Assembly: GCA_050250875.1 (NCBI GenBank)
Contig: JBFWNV010000001.1
Coordinates: 372,001 to 436,000, forward strand
Direction: 5' to 3'
Length of the DNA stretch: 64,000 bases
Origin: CAWAYR01 sp050250875
GTDB taxonomy: Bacteria; Acidobacteriota; Vicinamibacteria; Vicinamibacterales; UBA2999
Shown in pieces: positions 19,003-29,221 of the stretch. Position 1 is the stretch's first letter; the number at the start of each line of letters is the position of its first letter. The position numbers and the translations under genes are program-made. The notes beneath the pieces are model-generated. The model was not told the DNA's origin and made no database searches. It saw only the letters and a list, made by a program, of their open reading frames with translations.

Positions 19003-22000
19003 GTGGAAAAGCGCAAGTGGGTGCTGGCAGCGGCGATGCTGGCGATGGTCGCGTCGATGAGTGGCGGCGTGCGCGGGCAAGGCGGAGCAGCGGCGCCGAT
19101 CCTGGTCGTGCTGAACGACTCCGCCCCCAATCCCTTCGGGCGCTATCTGCCGGAGATCCTCCGCGCCGAAGGGATCAACACGTTCGACGTCGTGCAGCTG
19201 TCGGCACTCGACGCGCCGACGCTCGGCGCGGCCACACTGGTCGTCCTCGCCGAAACGCCGCTCACCGCGCCGGAAGCGACGCTGTTCATCGACTACGTCA
19301 CCGCCGGCGGCCGGCTCGTCGCGATGCGGCCCGACGCGCAGCTGCACGGCGCGCTCGGCATCGCCGCCGCGCCGGGGACGACCGCCAACGGCTACGCGCT
19401 GCTCGATCAGAGCGGACCGGGCGCCGGTCTTCAGAACGTCACGCTGCCGTTCAAGGGCGTGGCCGATCACTACGACCTGGCCGGAGCCACCGCCGTGGCC
19501 GAGCTCTACAGCACCCGCACCACCTCGGCGAGCCGCGCCGCCGTGGTGCGTCACGGCGGCACCGCCGCGTGGGCGTTCGATCTGGCGCGCAGCACTGCCT
19601 ACACCCGCCAGGGGGAACCGACGCTGGCCGGAATCGACCGCGACAACCTGCCAGGTCCGCCGATGGTCCGCACCAACGACGTCTTCTACCAGACCATCGA
19701 TCTCGAGCGCGTCCCGGTTCCCCATGCCGACGTGCAGCAGCGGTTCTTCGCCCGCGTCATCGCCGAGCTGCTCGCCGACGCGACGCCGCTGCCGCGGCTG
19801 TGGTATTTCCCGGGCGCCAGCCGCACGCTGCTGATTCCCACCGGCGACAGCCACACCTCCACCCCCGCCAAGTACACGCCGCTCATCGCCGCGATCGAGA
19901 ACGTCGGCGCGCACATCACGCTCTACCTGTCACGCTCTCTCGACCTCTCGGGCAGCCCGGTCGCCACCTGGCTCGCCAACGGCCACGAGATCGGCATGCA
20001 CCCGTACTTCGCGCCGTTGAACGAGGGCAACTTCGTCTTCGGCTACGACGAGGCCGTCACGTGGTTCCAATCGGTCCCACTGACGCCGAGCGCGACCGGC
20101 CGCCACCACGGTCTCGAGTGGGGCGGCTGGGTGGACCCGGTGAGCGTGATGGCGTCGCACGGCGTGCGGATGGACCTGACCTACTACGCGTGGGGGCCGG
20201 CGCTGGACAACCCGACGCTGGCCAATCAGGCGCACGGCTACATCACGGGCAGCGGCCTGCCGATGCGCTTCATCTCGGCGACCGGCCAGGTGTCAACCGT
20301 CTACCAGCAGGTCACCGCCTTGGCCGACGAGCAGTTGCTGGACGTCGACGGTCCCTACTCCCAGGACCTGTCCACCGCCGACGCGCTGGAGGTGTCGCGA
20401 CAGCTGATCGACGACAGCCAGGCCGGCGGCTACTCGGCCATCGCCACCCAGTTCCACGTCGACTACTACGACTACGGCCACGTCCAGCCGTGGGTAGACG
20501 GGACGCTCGCTTACGCGGCCGGCCAGCAGATTCCGATGTGGACGGCCGAGCGGTGGCTCAACTACACCGAGCACCGCGCCGCCACCGCGGTGAGCGACAT
20601 CGCCTGGACGCCCGGCACCGGCGTGCTGTCCTTCTCGGTCGCCGTGCCCGCCGGCGCCGAAGCGCAGACGGTCACCCTGCCGACGACCTTCGCCGGGCGC
20701 ACCCTGAACCACCTCACCCTCGACGGCATCACGGTGGCGCCGACCCTTCTGGCAATCAACGGCCAGCCGACCCAGCTCTTCAGCGTCGCGCCCCTCGGGG
20801 GCGGCGGCGCGCGCACCGTCGTCGCCAGCTACGCGCTGCCGGCGTCGCTGCCGACCATTGCCGTCGGCGACGCCTCGGTGGTCGAGACCGACGCCGGCAC
20901 GACCCTCGCCGGCTTGACCGTGACGTTGTCGGCGGCCGCCGCCACCGACGTCACCGTCGTCTGGGCGACCAGCGACGGCACGGCCACCGCCGGCGCCGAC
21001 TACGTGGCCGGCGGCGGCACGCTCACCTTCTCCCCCGGCGTGACCAGCCTGCCGCTCTCGATCACCGTCAACGGCGATGTCGTCAGCGAGCCGCACGAGA
21101 CCGTGCAGGTCACGCTCAGCAACCCGGTCGGCGCCACCTTCGGCGACGCCAGCGGCGTGGTCACGATCCTCGACGACGAGCCCGACCCGACGGACTGGAC
21201 GCACACCACGGCCGCCGACTTCAGCACCTGCTCGACGGTGAGCGGCACTCGCGTCGGCGCCGCCGGCGATGTCCGGCTGCTCGGCACCTTCCGCGACGAT
21301 TTCGCCGCCGGGAGCCTCGATTCCCGGTGGATCTCCGGATCGTGGGCCGAACCGCCGACCCCGTACACGCCGGCGCCCTCCGGCGGCGTGCTGTCGCTCG
21401 GCAACGCCGACGGTGCCTACATCCGGTCGACCAGCGAGGTGACGGGCACGACGATCGAGGTGCGCGCCCGCTTCAACGCCTCGCCGTACCAGGTGATCGG
21501 CCTGGCCGACGACACGTTCACGTCGAAGTACGCGCGCTTCTCGACCGAGTCGTTGGGCACCAACCTGTTTGCGGCAACCGACCCCGGCAGCGGCGCGATG
21601 CTCACGGATCTCGGGCCCATTCCGGTCGGGTACCACGTCTTCACCATCGAGCGCATCGCTCAGGGCGCCACCGAGTTGATCCGCTACCGCATCGACGGCG
21701 CGGTGGTGGCCGACCACACCGTGACCACCGGCGACCTGCCCGCCGCCCGCTACCTGTTCCTCTCGGAAGCCGGCGGCGCCACGCCGACGCTCGACGTGGA
21801 CGCCGTCGAGGTCGATCCGCCGGTGGCCTCGCCGGGCAGCTTCGACAGCTGCACCATCGACGCCCTTCTGTCGGTCGTCTGGAACCAGCTGTCGTGGACC
21901 GCGACGACGCCGGCCGGATCGTCGGTGCAGGTGCGGACGCGGTCGTCGCTCGACAACGTCACGTGGAGCGCCTGGTCGGCGCCGCTGACCACCAGCGGCA

Positions 22001-24156
22001 CGTCGATCACCAGTCCGAACGGGCGTTACCTGCAGTACCGGCTCGAACTCGCCACCGCCGATCCGGCGGCCGCGCCGGTCGTCCACGACGTCAGCGTCAC
22101 GGCAATCGGCCCGGCGCCGCCGACGATCTTCATCGGCAACGCCGCCGTCGCCGAAGGGCCGGCGGCGAGCGCGGTGTTCACCGCGACGCTGTCCTCGGCC
22201 AGCCTGCAGACCGTGAGCGCGGCCTACGCCACCGCCGGCGTGACCGCCACCTCGGGCGCCGACTTCACGCCGGCCACCGGCACCGTCACTTTCCTCCCCG
22301 GCGAAACCGTCCAGACGGTGGCCGTGGCGGTGTCGAACGACGCGCTCGACGAAGACGACGAGACGTTCACCGTGACGCTCTCGGCCCCGGTCAACGGCAC
22401 GATCGGGACCGCCGTCGGCACCGGCACCATCACCGACGACGACGCGCCGCCCGTGGTCTCGATCGCCGGCGTCAGCGTCGTCGAGGGCGACGCCGGCACG
22501 ACCGCCGCGGCGTTCCCGGTCAGCCTGTCGGCGCCGAGCGGCAAGACCGTCACCGTGACCTTCGCCTCTGCCGACGGCACGGCCACGGCCGGCGCCGACT
22601 ACGCGGCGGCGGGCGGCACCGTCACCTTCACGCCGGGCGTCGTCCTCCAGAACGCCACGGTCAACGTCACGGGCGACATCGTGGCCGAACCGGCCGAAAC
22701 CTACACCGTCACGCTGTCGGCGCCGGGGAACGCCACCCTCGGCACGGCGGCGGCGACCGGCACCATCACCGACGACGACGTGCTGCCGACGGCGGTGGCC
22801 GACAGCTACGCGACGCCGTTCAACACCCCGCTGGTCGTCGCCGCGCCGGGCGTGCTCGCCAACGACACCAACGACGGCGGCGGCGCGATGACCGCGCAGC
22901 TGGCGACCGACGTGTCGCACGGCACGCTGGCGTTGACGGCCGGCGGCGGCTTCACCTACACACCCACGACCGGCTACACGGGCGGCGACAGCTTCTCCTA
23001 TCAGGTCGTCGACGGCAGCGGCACCAGCGCCCCCGCGACCGTGACACTGAGCGTCGGGCTCGAGCCGCCGACGCCGGCCGCCGACGCCTACACCACGCCG
23101 TTCGAGACCACGCTCTCGATCGCCGCGCCTGGCGTGCTCGGCAACGACGACGCGCACACCGCACCGGGGCTGACCGCCGTCCTGGTGAGCGGCGTCGCGC
23201 ACGGCACGCTCACGCTGGGCGCCGACGGCGCCGTGCTCTACACGCCCGACGCCGGCTTCGCCGGCGCCGACAGCTTCGTCTACCGCGCCGACAGCGCCGC
23301 CGGCACCGGCGGCACGGCCTCGGTGACGATCACGGTCGCGGAGCCGACCGTGGTGCAGGTGCCGCAGGAACTCCGCGTCGCGGCGACGTCCGGCAACGTC
23401 GTGACCCTGCGCTGGAAGGCACCGGCGATTGGCCCCGACCCGACCGGATTCGTGGTCGAAGGGGGCGTGGTGCCGGGCCAGACGCTGGCGGCACTGCCGA
23501 CCGGTCTCGCCGCGCCGATCTTCACGTTCACGGCCCCGAGCGGATCGTTCTACGTGCGCGTCCGGTCGCTGGGCGCCGGCGGGCCGAGCGCGGCATCGAA
23601 CGAGATTCTCATGCACGTCGCGGTGCCGGTGCCGCCGTCGGCCCCGACGGCGCTGACGGCGACGGTGAACGGCGATGTGCTGCACCTGGGCTGGCAGCCG
23701 ACCTTCGGCGGCGGCGCCGCCACGACCGTGTTCCTCGACGTCACGGGATCAATCACGGCCTCGCTGCCGCTGCCGGCCGGTGAGCGGATGTCGTTCGCCG
23801 GCGTGCCGTCGGGCACCTACACGCTGGCCGTGCGCGGCACCAACGCTGGCGGCAGCGGCCCCGCCGCGGCGCCGCTGTCGGTGACGGTCCCCGGCGTGTG
23901 CGCCGGGCCGCCGGCCGCGCCGACGAACCTGCTCGCCTACACGGCTGGCGGCACGACCTTCCTCATCTGGGATCCGCCGGCCAGCGGCGAGGCGCCGGTC
24001 GGGTACGTCGTGAGCGTGCCAGGCATCGGGTCGCTGCCGCTGTCGACGCGGACGATCAGCGGCCCGCTGCCGGCCGGCGGCTACACCATCGGCGTGCACG
24101 CGGTAGGCGCGTGCGGGATGAGCACGGCGGCCACGCAGCCGCTCACCGTGCCGTAA
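19003..24156 (+). CDS. giant secreted multidomain protein with NodB-like region, Calx-beta, cadherin-like and FN3-like modules
   Basis: 1717 residues from GTG, with AAGGAG 6 bases upstream. Order: signal peptide; ThuA/GATase1-like segment (about 30-230); a degenerate NodB/polysaccharide-deacetylase-like region (TGDSH 280-284; GHEIGMHPYF 327-336, lacking the second His of the usual HxxxH); Calx-beta 617-727; laminin-G-like sandwich about 760-940; two more Calx-beta modules (about 1039-1147 and 1150-1262); two cadherin-like repeats (1262-1446); and three FN3-like modules to the end. It looks like a cell-surface or matrix protein acting on polysaccharide. No sorting signal is visible at the C-terminus. 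It is a paralogue of the next gene. Confidence 0.8.
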   Translation: MEKRKWVLAAAMLAMVASMSGGVRGQGGAAAPILVVLNDSAPNPFGRYLPEILRAEGINTFDVVQLSALDAPTLGAATLVVLAETPLTAPEATLFIDYVTAGGRLVAMRPDAQLHGALGIAAAPGTTANGYALLDQSGPGAGLQNVTLPFKGVADHYDLAGATAVAELYSTRTTSASRAAVVRHGGTAAWAFDLARSTAYTRQGEPTLAGIDRDNLPGPPMVRTNDVFYQTIDLERVPVPHADVQQRFFARVIAELLADATPLPRLWYFPGASRTLLIPTGDSHTSTPAKYTPLIAAIENVGAHITLYLSRSLDLSGSPVATWLANGHEIGMHPYFAPLNEGNFVFGYDEAVTWFQSVPLTPSATGRHHGLEWGGWVDPVSVMASHGVRMDLTYYAWGPALDNPTLANQAHGYITGSGLPMRFISATGQVSTVYQQVTALADEQLLDVDGPYSQDLSTADALEVSRQLIDDSQAGGYSAIATQFHVDYYDYGHVQPWVDGTLAYAAGQQIPMWTAERWLNYTEHRAATAVSDIAWTPGTGVLSFSVAVPAGAEAQTVTLPTTFAGRTLNHLTLDGITVAPTLLAINGQPTQLFSVAPLGGGGARTVVASYALPASLPTIAVGDASVVETDAGTTLAGLTVTLSAAAATDVTVVWATSDGTATAGADYVAGGGTLTFSPGVTSLPLSITVNGDVVSEPHETVQVTLSNPVGATFGDASGVVTILDDEPDPTDWTHTTAADFSTCSTVSGTRVGAAGDVRLLGTFRDDFAAGSLDSRWISGSWAEPPTPYTPAPSGGVLSLGNADGAYIRSTSEVTGTTIEVRARFNASPYQVIGLADDTFTSKYARFSTESLGTNLFAATDPGSGAMLTDLGPIPVGYHVFTIERIAQGATELIRYRIDGAVVADHTVTTGDLPAARYLFLSEAGGATPTLDVDAVEVDPPVASPGSFDSCTIDALLSVVWNQLSWTATTPAGSSVQVRTRSSLDNVTWSAWSAPLTTSGTSITSPNGRYLQYRLELATADPAAAPVVHDVSVTAIGPAPPTIFIGNAAVAEGPAASAVFTATLSSASLQTVSAAYATAGVTATSGADFTPATGTVTFLPGETVQTVAVAVSNDALDEDDETFTVTLSAPVNGTIGTAVGTGTITDDDAPPVVSIAGVSVVEGDAGTTAAAFPVSLSAPSGKTVTVTFASADGTATAGADYAAAGGTVTFTPGVVLQNATVNVTGDIVAEPAETYTVTLSAPGNATLGTAAATGTITDDDVLPTAVADSYATPFNTPLVVAAPGVLANDTNDGGGAMTAQLATDVSHGTLALTAGGGFTYTPTTGYTGGDSFSYQVVDGSGTSAPATVTLSVGLEPPTPAADAYTTPFETTLSIAAPGVLGNDDAHTAPGLTAVLVSGVAHGTLTLGADGAVLYTPDAGFAGADSFVYRADSAAGTGGTASVTITVAEPTVVQVPQELRVAATSGNVVTLRWKAPAIGPDPTGFVVEGGVVPGQTLAALPTGLAAPIFTFTAPSGSFYVRVRSLGAGGPSAASNEILMHVAVPVPPSAPTALTATVNGDVLHLGWQPTFGGGAATTVFLDVTGSITASLPLPAGERMSFAGVPSGTYTLAVRGTNAGGSGPAAAPLSVTVPGVCAGPPAAPTNLLAYTAGGTTFLIWDPPASGEAPVGYVVSVPGIGSLPLSTRTISGPLPAGGYTIGVHAVGACGMSTAATQPLTVP

Positions 24157-24399
24157 CGCACAGCGTCGCGCCCGCCGGCGACCTCAACCCGTTGGTCCGA
24201 CAAGGGCGTCGCGGCTGCTCAGCCGCGGCGCCCTCGGCGCGTACGGCCGCTCCCGCCGTCCGTCCCTCGACGTCAACTCACCGCCGCGCATTACGAATAT
24301 GTGCGCACGTTTCTGTTGTCGGCGGCCATCTCGTGCAGAACAATACGAGACGGTGACATTGAGGGAAATGCAACGTAACACGTGGACGGCGGGGTGGAG
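24157..24399 (+). promoter_or_regulatory. intergenic region between the giant paralogues, possible promoter
   Basis: This 243-base gap includes a relatively AT-rich stretch (24290-24385). TTGTCG at 24316-24321 and AACAAT at 24339-24344, 17 bases apart, form a weak sigma-70-like pair that would give a leader of about 50 bases. The palindrome GTGCGCAC lies at 24301-24308. No gene is seen. Confidence 0.35.
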
Positions 24400-27300
24400 A
24401 TGCGGAAGCTCGCGGCAATCCTGTGCATCGTGGCGGTGTCGGTGTGGGCAATGGGCGGCCTCCGAGCCGCTGGGACAACTCCCGTCATCCTCGTCGTCGT
24501 CAACAGCGCCGCGCCGAACCCGTTCGGCGCCTACCTGCCCGAAATACTGAGAGCCGAAGGGCTCACCGCCTTCACGGTGGCCGACCTCGGCAGCCTCAGC
24601 GCGCCGACGCTCGATGCGGCCGCGCTGGTCCTGCTCGCCGACACGCCGCTCACCGCGCCGCAGGCGGCGATGCTCACGACCTATGTGAACGACGGCGGAC
24701 GCCTGGTGGCGATGCGTCCCGATCCGCAGCTCTACGGACTGCTCGGCATCAGCGCCGCGGCCGGCGCCACCGCGAATGGCTACACGTTGATCGACCAGGG
24801 CGGGCCGGGGGCCGGCCTGCACGCCGTGACCCTGCCGTTCAAGGGCGCGGCGCAGCACTTCACTCCCGCCGGCGCGACCACCGTGGCGAGCCTCTACACG
24901 ACGAGCTCGACGGCGAGCGGATTCCCGGCGGTCGTCCGTCACGGCCGCGCCGCCGCCTGGGCGTTCGATCTCGCGCGCAGCACCGCCTACACGCGCCAGG
25001 GGGATGAAGCGCTCGCCGGCATCGAACGCGACGGGTGGGCACCGTATCGCACCACCGAACCGTTCTACCAGACGATCGACCTGCAGCGCCTCGGCGTGCC
25101 GCACGCCGACGTGCAGATGCGGCTGCTCACCCGCGTGATCACCGACCTGCTCGCCGACGCCCTGCCGCTGCCGCGCCTGTGGTACTTCCCCGGTACCGCC
25201 CGCACGATCGTGATTCCGACCGGCGACAGCCACGTCGCGACGCCGGCGTCCTACGCCGGGCTGATCGCCGCCGTCGAGGCCGTCGGCGCCCGGATCACGC
25301 TGTACCTCGCCCGCTACATCGAGCTGGGGGCGAACCCGGTGGCCGCCTGGGTGGCCAACGGCCACGACCTCAACGTGCACCCGAGATTCGCCGAAGACAG
25401 TATCGCTGGCAACTTCCCACAGGGCTACACGAACGTGTTCGACTGGTACTTGACCCGCCTGCCGGTGCCGCCTGGGCCGACCGTGCGCCACCACACGCTC
25501 GAGTGGAGCGGCTGGATCGATCCGGTCACGGTGATGAGCGGCTTCGGGATCGGCATGGACTTCTCGTACATGGCGTACGGGCCGGCGGTGCACAACCCGA
25601 CGCAGCAGTCGCAGGCGCACGGCTTCATCGGCGGCAGCGGCCTGCCGATGCGCTTCGTCAACGCGGCGGGCCAGGTGCTGCCGGTGTTCCAGCAGGCGAC
25701 GTCATTGGCCGACGAGCAGCTGCTCGCCGGCGCGGGCCTGTACAGCGAGGGGCTGTCGATCGCCGACGCGCTGGCCGTGTCGCGCCAGATCATCGACGCC
25801 AGCCAGGCCGGCGGCTACTCGGCCATCGCCACCCAGTTCCACGTCGACTACTACCCGTTGGACGAGGTCAAGCCGTGGGTCGACGGCACGCTCGCCTATG
25901 TGGCCAGCCAGCAGATCCCGATGTGGACGGCGCGGCGCTGGTACCACTTCGTACAGACCCGCGCCGCATCGGCGATGGCCGGCGTCACCTGGAACGACGC
26001 GATCGGACAGCTCGACTTCACGCTGGCCGTCCCGGCCGGCGCGCCGGCGCAGAGCCTGATGCTGCCGCCGGCGTTCGGCACCCGCGTGCTCGCGCAGGTG
26101 CGCATCGACGGCCAGTCGGTCGTGCCGTCATCGATGACGGTCAGCGGGCGGACGGCCGTCGTCGTCGCCGTCGGCCCGTCGGGTGGCGGCGCACCGCGGG
26201 CGATCACCCTGCGCTACGTCGCGCCGTCGTCGCTGCCGTCGCTCACGGTGAGCGACGGCGCCGTCATCGAAGGGGACAGCGGCACCGTGACCGGCTCGGT
26301 GTCGGTCTCGTTGTCGGCGCCGGCGGCCACCGATGTCGCGGTGACGTTCCGCACCGCCGACGGCACCGCCGCGGCGCCGGCCGACTACGACGCGGTGACC
26401 GACGGCGTCGCGGTCATTCCGGCCGGGGCGCTCAGCGCCGCCGCGGCGGTGACGGTGCGCGGCGATCGGAACTACGAGGTCGACGAGACCGTCCTCGTCC
26501 AGGTGACGGGAGCGCTCGGCGCCAACGTCGCCGATGGCGCCGGCGTGCTCACCATCATCAACGACGAGCCGCTGATCGCGTTCGCCGACGGCTACGCCAC
26601 CGCCTACGTCACGCCGCTGGTGGTGCCGGCCAAAGGTGTGCTCGCCAACGACAGCGGCGGCGCGCTGACCGCGGTGCTGGTCTCGCCTCCCCCGAACGGC
26701 ACGGTCACGCTGCAGCCCGACGGCGGATTCACCTACGTGCCCAACCGCTGGTTCGCCGGCATCGACACGTTCACTTACCGGGCCGACACCGCCGTCGGGA
26801 CCGGCAACACCGCAGCCGTGAACATCACGGTGGCACATCCCACCGTCGTCGAAGCGCCGCGAACCGTGCGCGTGGCGACGATGGCCGGCAACGTCGTGAC
26901 CTTCCGCTGGCAGCCGCCGGGCGTCGGCCCGCAGCCCACCGGCTACGTGCTCGAAGGCGGCGTCGCGCCGGGCCAGCCGCTGGTGGCCCTGGCCACCGGC
27001 CCGGCCCCGGTATTCAGCGTGACGGCGCCCAACGGCTCGTTCCACGTCCGCCTGCGCACGCTCGGCACCGGCGGACCGAGCGGCGTCTCCAACGAGATTC
27101 CGATCCACGTCGGCGTGCCGGTGCCGCCATCGGCGCCGGCAGCGCTGCAGGCCAGCGTGGTCGGCTCGAGCGTGTTCCTGGCCTGGGCGCCCACGTTCGC
27201 GGGCGGCCCGCCGGCCGGCGTCGTGCTCGACGTCGGCGGCTCGCTCGCCGCGGCGCTGCCGCTGCCCAACGTCGAACGGCTGTCGTTCGCCGGCGCGCCC

Positions 27301-27648
27301 CCCGGGTCCTTCACGCTGTCGATGCGGGCCGTCAACGGCGGCGGCTCGAGCCCGCCGTCGGCGCCGGTACAGATCGTGATCCCGGGCGGCTGCGGCGCGG
27401 CCCCCGGGCCGCCCACCGATCTGCTCGGCTACGTCGCCGCGGGCACGACCTTTCTGCTGTGGGATCCGCCGCTCAGCGGCGGCGCGGCGACCGGCTACCT
27501 GGTCACCGTGCCCGGCATCGGCAGCCTGCCGCTCGGCCAGCGCAGCATCAGCGGACCGCTGCCGGCGGGCACCTACACCATCAGCGTGCACGCGGTCGGG
27601 CCGTGCGGCACCAGCGCGCCGGCGACGACCACGGTCACGGTGCCCTGA
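24400..27648 (+). CDS. giant secreted multidomain protein, shorter paralogue of the preceding gene
   Basis: 1082 residues. A signal peptide is followed by the same ThuA-like and NodB-like regions (TGDSH 274-278; GHDLNVHPRF 321-330), then only one Calx-beta module (about 613-723), one cadherin-like repeat (725-815) and FN3-like modules to the end. N- and C-terminal parts align throughout with the 1717-residue neighbour; the difference is the number of middle modules. The conserved His-Pro-x-Phe and a shared 'RHH.LEW.GW' block suggest a common catalytic or binding site. The ATG was chosen because it directly precedes the signal peptide; a GTG 18 bases upstream is possible. Confidence 0.8.
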   Translation: MRKLAAILCIVAVSVWAMGGLRAAGTTPVILVVVNSAAPNPFGAYLPEILRAEGLTAFTVADLGSLSAPTLDAAALVLLADTPLTAPQAAMLTTYVNDGGRLVAMRPDPQLYGLLGISAAAGATANGYTLIDQGGPGAGLHAVTLPFKGAAQHFTPAGATTVASLYTTSSTASGFPAVVRHGRAAAWAFDLARSTAYTRQGDEALAGIERDGWAPYRTTEPFYQTIDLQRLGVPHADVQMRLLTRVITDLLADALPLPRLWYFPGTARTIVIPTGDSHVATPASYAGLIAAVEAVGARITLYLARYIELGANPVAAWVANGHDLNVHPRFAEDSIAGNFPQGYTNVFDWYLTRLPVPPGPTVRHHTLEWSGWIDPVTVMSGFGIGMDFSYMAYGPAVHNPTQQSQAHGFIGGSGLPMRFVNAAGQVLPVFQQATSLADEQLLAGAGLYSEGLSIADALAVSRQIIDASQAGGYSAIATQFHVDYYPLDEVKPWVDGTLAYVASQQIPMWTARRWYHFVQTRAASAMAGVTWNDAIGQLDFTLAVPAGAPAQSLMLPPAFGTRVLAQVRIDGQSVVPSSMTVSGRTAVVVAVGPSGGGAPRAITLRYVAPSSLPSLTVSDGAVIEGDSGTVTGSVSVSLSAPAATDVAVTFRTADGTAAAPADYDAVTDGVAVIPAGALSAAAAVTVRGDRNYEVDETVLVQVTGALGANVADGAGVLTIINDEPLIAFADGYATAYVTPLVVPAKGVLANDSGGALTAVLVSPPPNGTVTLQPDGGFTYVPNRWFAGIDTFTYRADTAVGTGNTAAVNITVAHPTVVEAPRTVRVATMAGNVVTFRWQPPGVGPQPTGYVLEGGVAPGQPLVALATGPAPVFSVTAPNGSFHVRLRTLGTGGPSGVSNEIPIHVGVPVPPSAPAALQASVVGSSVFLAWAPTFAGGPPAGVVLDVGGSLAAALPLPNVERLSFAGAPPGSFTLSMRAVNGGGSSPPSAPVQIVIPGGCGAAPGPPTDLLGYVAAGTTFLLWDPPLSGGAATGYLVTVPGIGSLPLGQRSISGPLPAGTYTISVHAVGPCGTSAPATTTVTVP

Positions 27649-27682
27649 CGCCGGGCGGGCGCGGCGGGCGTATCATCCGCGC

Positions 27683-28531
27683 ATGCGCTCGCTGCGGTAC
27701 GCGCCACGCCGTCGACGAGCGGGACGGGTGGGGATCGCCGTCCTGACGGCGATGCTCCTCGCCGGCGGTGTCTCGGCGCAACGGTTCGGCATCCCCGAAG
27801 GACCGTGGGTGCCGCCGCGGTTCCGTCCGCCGGGCTTGCACGAGGTCGGCTTCACGCACTGCAAGCTGATGTACACGAGCGTGCGGCGCGAAGCCAACGG
27901 CATGGGCTGGGCGACCGACTATCCGTACGCCGGTATCAACCTGCTGACCCGGGTGAAGGAGCTGACCCGCACCCGAGTCAGCGTCGACGCCGAGGGCGAG
28001 CCGAACTACTGGGTCGTCCGCCTCACCAACGACGACATCTTCCAGTGCCCGTTCACGATGGCCACCGACGTCGGCACCCTGGCGTTCTCCGACGGGGAGG
28101 CCGAACGGCTGCGGCGCTACCTGCTGAAGGGCGGCTTCCTGTGGGTGGACGACTTCTGGGGCACCCGCGCCTGGGAGCAGTGGACGGCGCAGATGCGCCG
28201 CGTGCTGCCCGGGCACGCCATCGTCGACGTCCCGGCCGATCATCCGATCCGCCACACCATGTTCGACCTGAAGACGCTGCCGCAGGTGACCAGCATCAAC
28301 TGGTGGCGGCGCAGCGGCGGCGCGACGTCGGAACGCGGTCCCGACAGTCCAGTGGCGAACTTCCGCATGATCGCCGACGCCGCCGGCCGGATCATGGTGC
28401 TGATGACGCACAACACCGACATCGGCGACTCGTGGGAGCGCGAGGGCGAGGACCGCGACTTCTTCCTGCAGTTCTCGCCAGAGGGCTACGCGGTCGGCAT
28501 CAACGTCGTCCTCTACAGCCTCACCCACTGA
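27683..28531 (+). CDS. DUF4159 domain exported protein
   Basis: 282 residues with an N-terminal signal peptide after a basic start (RRRRAGR). The conserved DUF4159 segments are present: 'TDYPYAGINLL', 'YLLKGGFLWVDDFWG' and 'MVLMTHNTDIGDSWEREGED'. The fold is related to class I glutamine amidotransferase-like domains, but catalytic residues are not conserved and the role is unknown. TATCAT at 27671-27676 ends exactly 6 bases before the ATG, so the mRNA is probably leaderless. Confidence 0.85.
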   Translation: MRSLRYAPRRRRAGRVGIAVLTAMLLAGGVSAQRFGIPEGPWVPPRFRPPGLHEVGFTHCKLMYTSVRREANGMGWATDYPYAGINLLTRVKELTRTRVSVDAEGEPNYWVVRLTNDDIFQCPFTMATDVGTLAFSDGEAERLRRYLLKGGFLWVDDFWGTRAWEQWTAQMRRVLPGHAIVDVPADHPIRHTMFDLKTLPQVTSINWWRRSGGATSERGPDSPVANFRMIADAAGRIMVLMTHNTDIGDSWEREGEDRDFFLQFSPEGYAVGINVVLYSLTH

Positions 28532-28543
28532 CCGCCGCGGCGA

Positions 28544-29042
28544 TCAGAAGCGGAAGAGGCGGGTCGCCTTGACGGCCAGGGTGCGGTTGACCAGGGCCGG
28601 GACCCCGCGAGCCCGGGTGTCCCGACCGTCGCTGTAGACGACGAAGAGCTCGCTGCCTGTCCAGCCCTGGGCGAAGCGGCCGGTGCGCACGTCCAGATGC
28701 CGTTCCAGGCCGAGTTCTGCAGGTCGTCTGTGACCGTCACGTCGCGCAGCGCGCCGAGCGGATTGGCCTGGATCGTCGAACAGGCTCCACGCGTCGGTCT
28801 TCTCTGTGGCCGGCTCGCCATCGCGGGGCTCCTGCTGCAGGAAGTCGGTGAGCGGGCCGACCCGCGCGTAGATGTCGTCGTCGAGGCGGCCGTCGGGCTG
28901 CAGGGCGGTATCGTGACGCACCGCGCGGTCCGGCGCGGTTCGTTCGACCAATGACGGAATCGTCAGTGGTTGAGGCGCCGCCGGCCGGGGCCATGCCGTC
29001 ACCAGCACCCCGAGGGCAGCGGCCGCCGCTGCTCGACGTCAC
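28544..29042 (-). pseudogene. decayed DUF5916 (CBM9-like) outer-membrane-associated protein gene
   Basis: Three separated pieces of a DUF5916-type protein can be read in different minus-strand frames. The start keeps a signal-like stretch and 'DGRLDDDIYARV', 'LTDFLQQEP', 'ATEKTDAW'. The middle keeps 'NPLGALRDVTVTDD' in another frame and 'DVRTGRFAQGW'. The end keeps 'GSELFVVYSDGRDT' and the terminal 'NRTLAVKATRLFRF'. Intact family members are several times longer, so large internal deletions plus frameshifts have occurred. The signal peptide itself is frameshifted (an in-frame stop lies near 29041). It should not make a working protein. Confidence 0.8.
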
Positions 29043-29221
29043 CGGCGCGGCGGTCCGCCGCGCGAATTCTGGTGTGGGCCAGACGACGCGGACGCGTCGC
29101 TGCGAAGTCGTCCAATCACGCGCCCGTGGCCCCGGGATTGCGTCAACTCGGACGCCGTCCGCCTCGTATCTCGGCCATTGTGGGCGGCCCTGCTACCCGA
29201 TTGGAGACAGAGAGGGCACCA

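Noticed and set aside
18360..23783. Very long open frames on both strands across the giant gene (also around 9526-13563, 1735-3816 and 35061-37145)
   Set aside because: They are Arg/Ala/Gly-rich translations of high-GC coding DNA in the wrong frame, without family motifs; a well-supported gene lies in another frame.
28544..29042. Selenoprotein or programmed frameshift as explanation for the broken DUF5916 frame
   Set aside because: Whole domains are missing and several frames are needed, which points to decay and not recoding.
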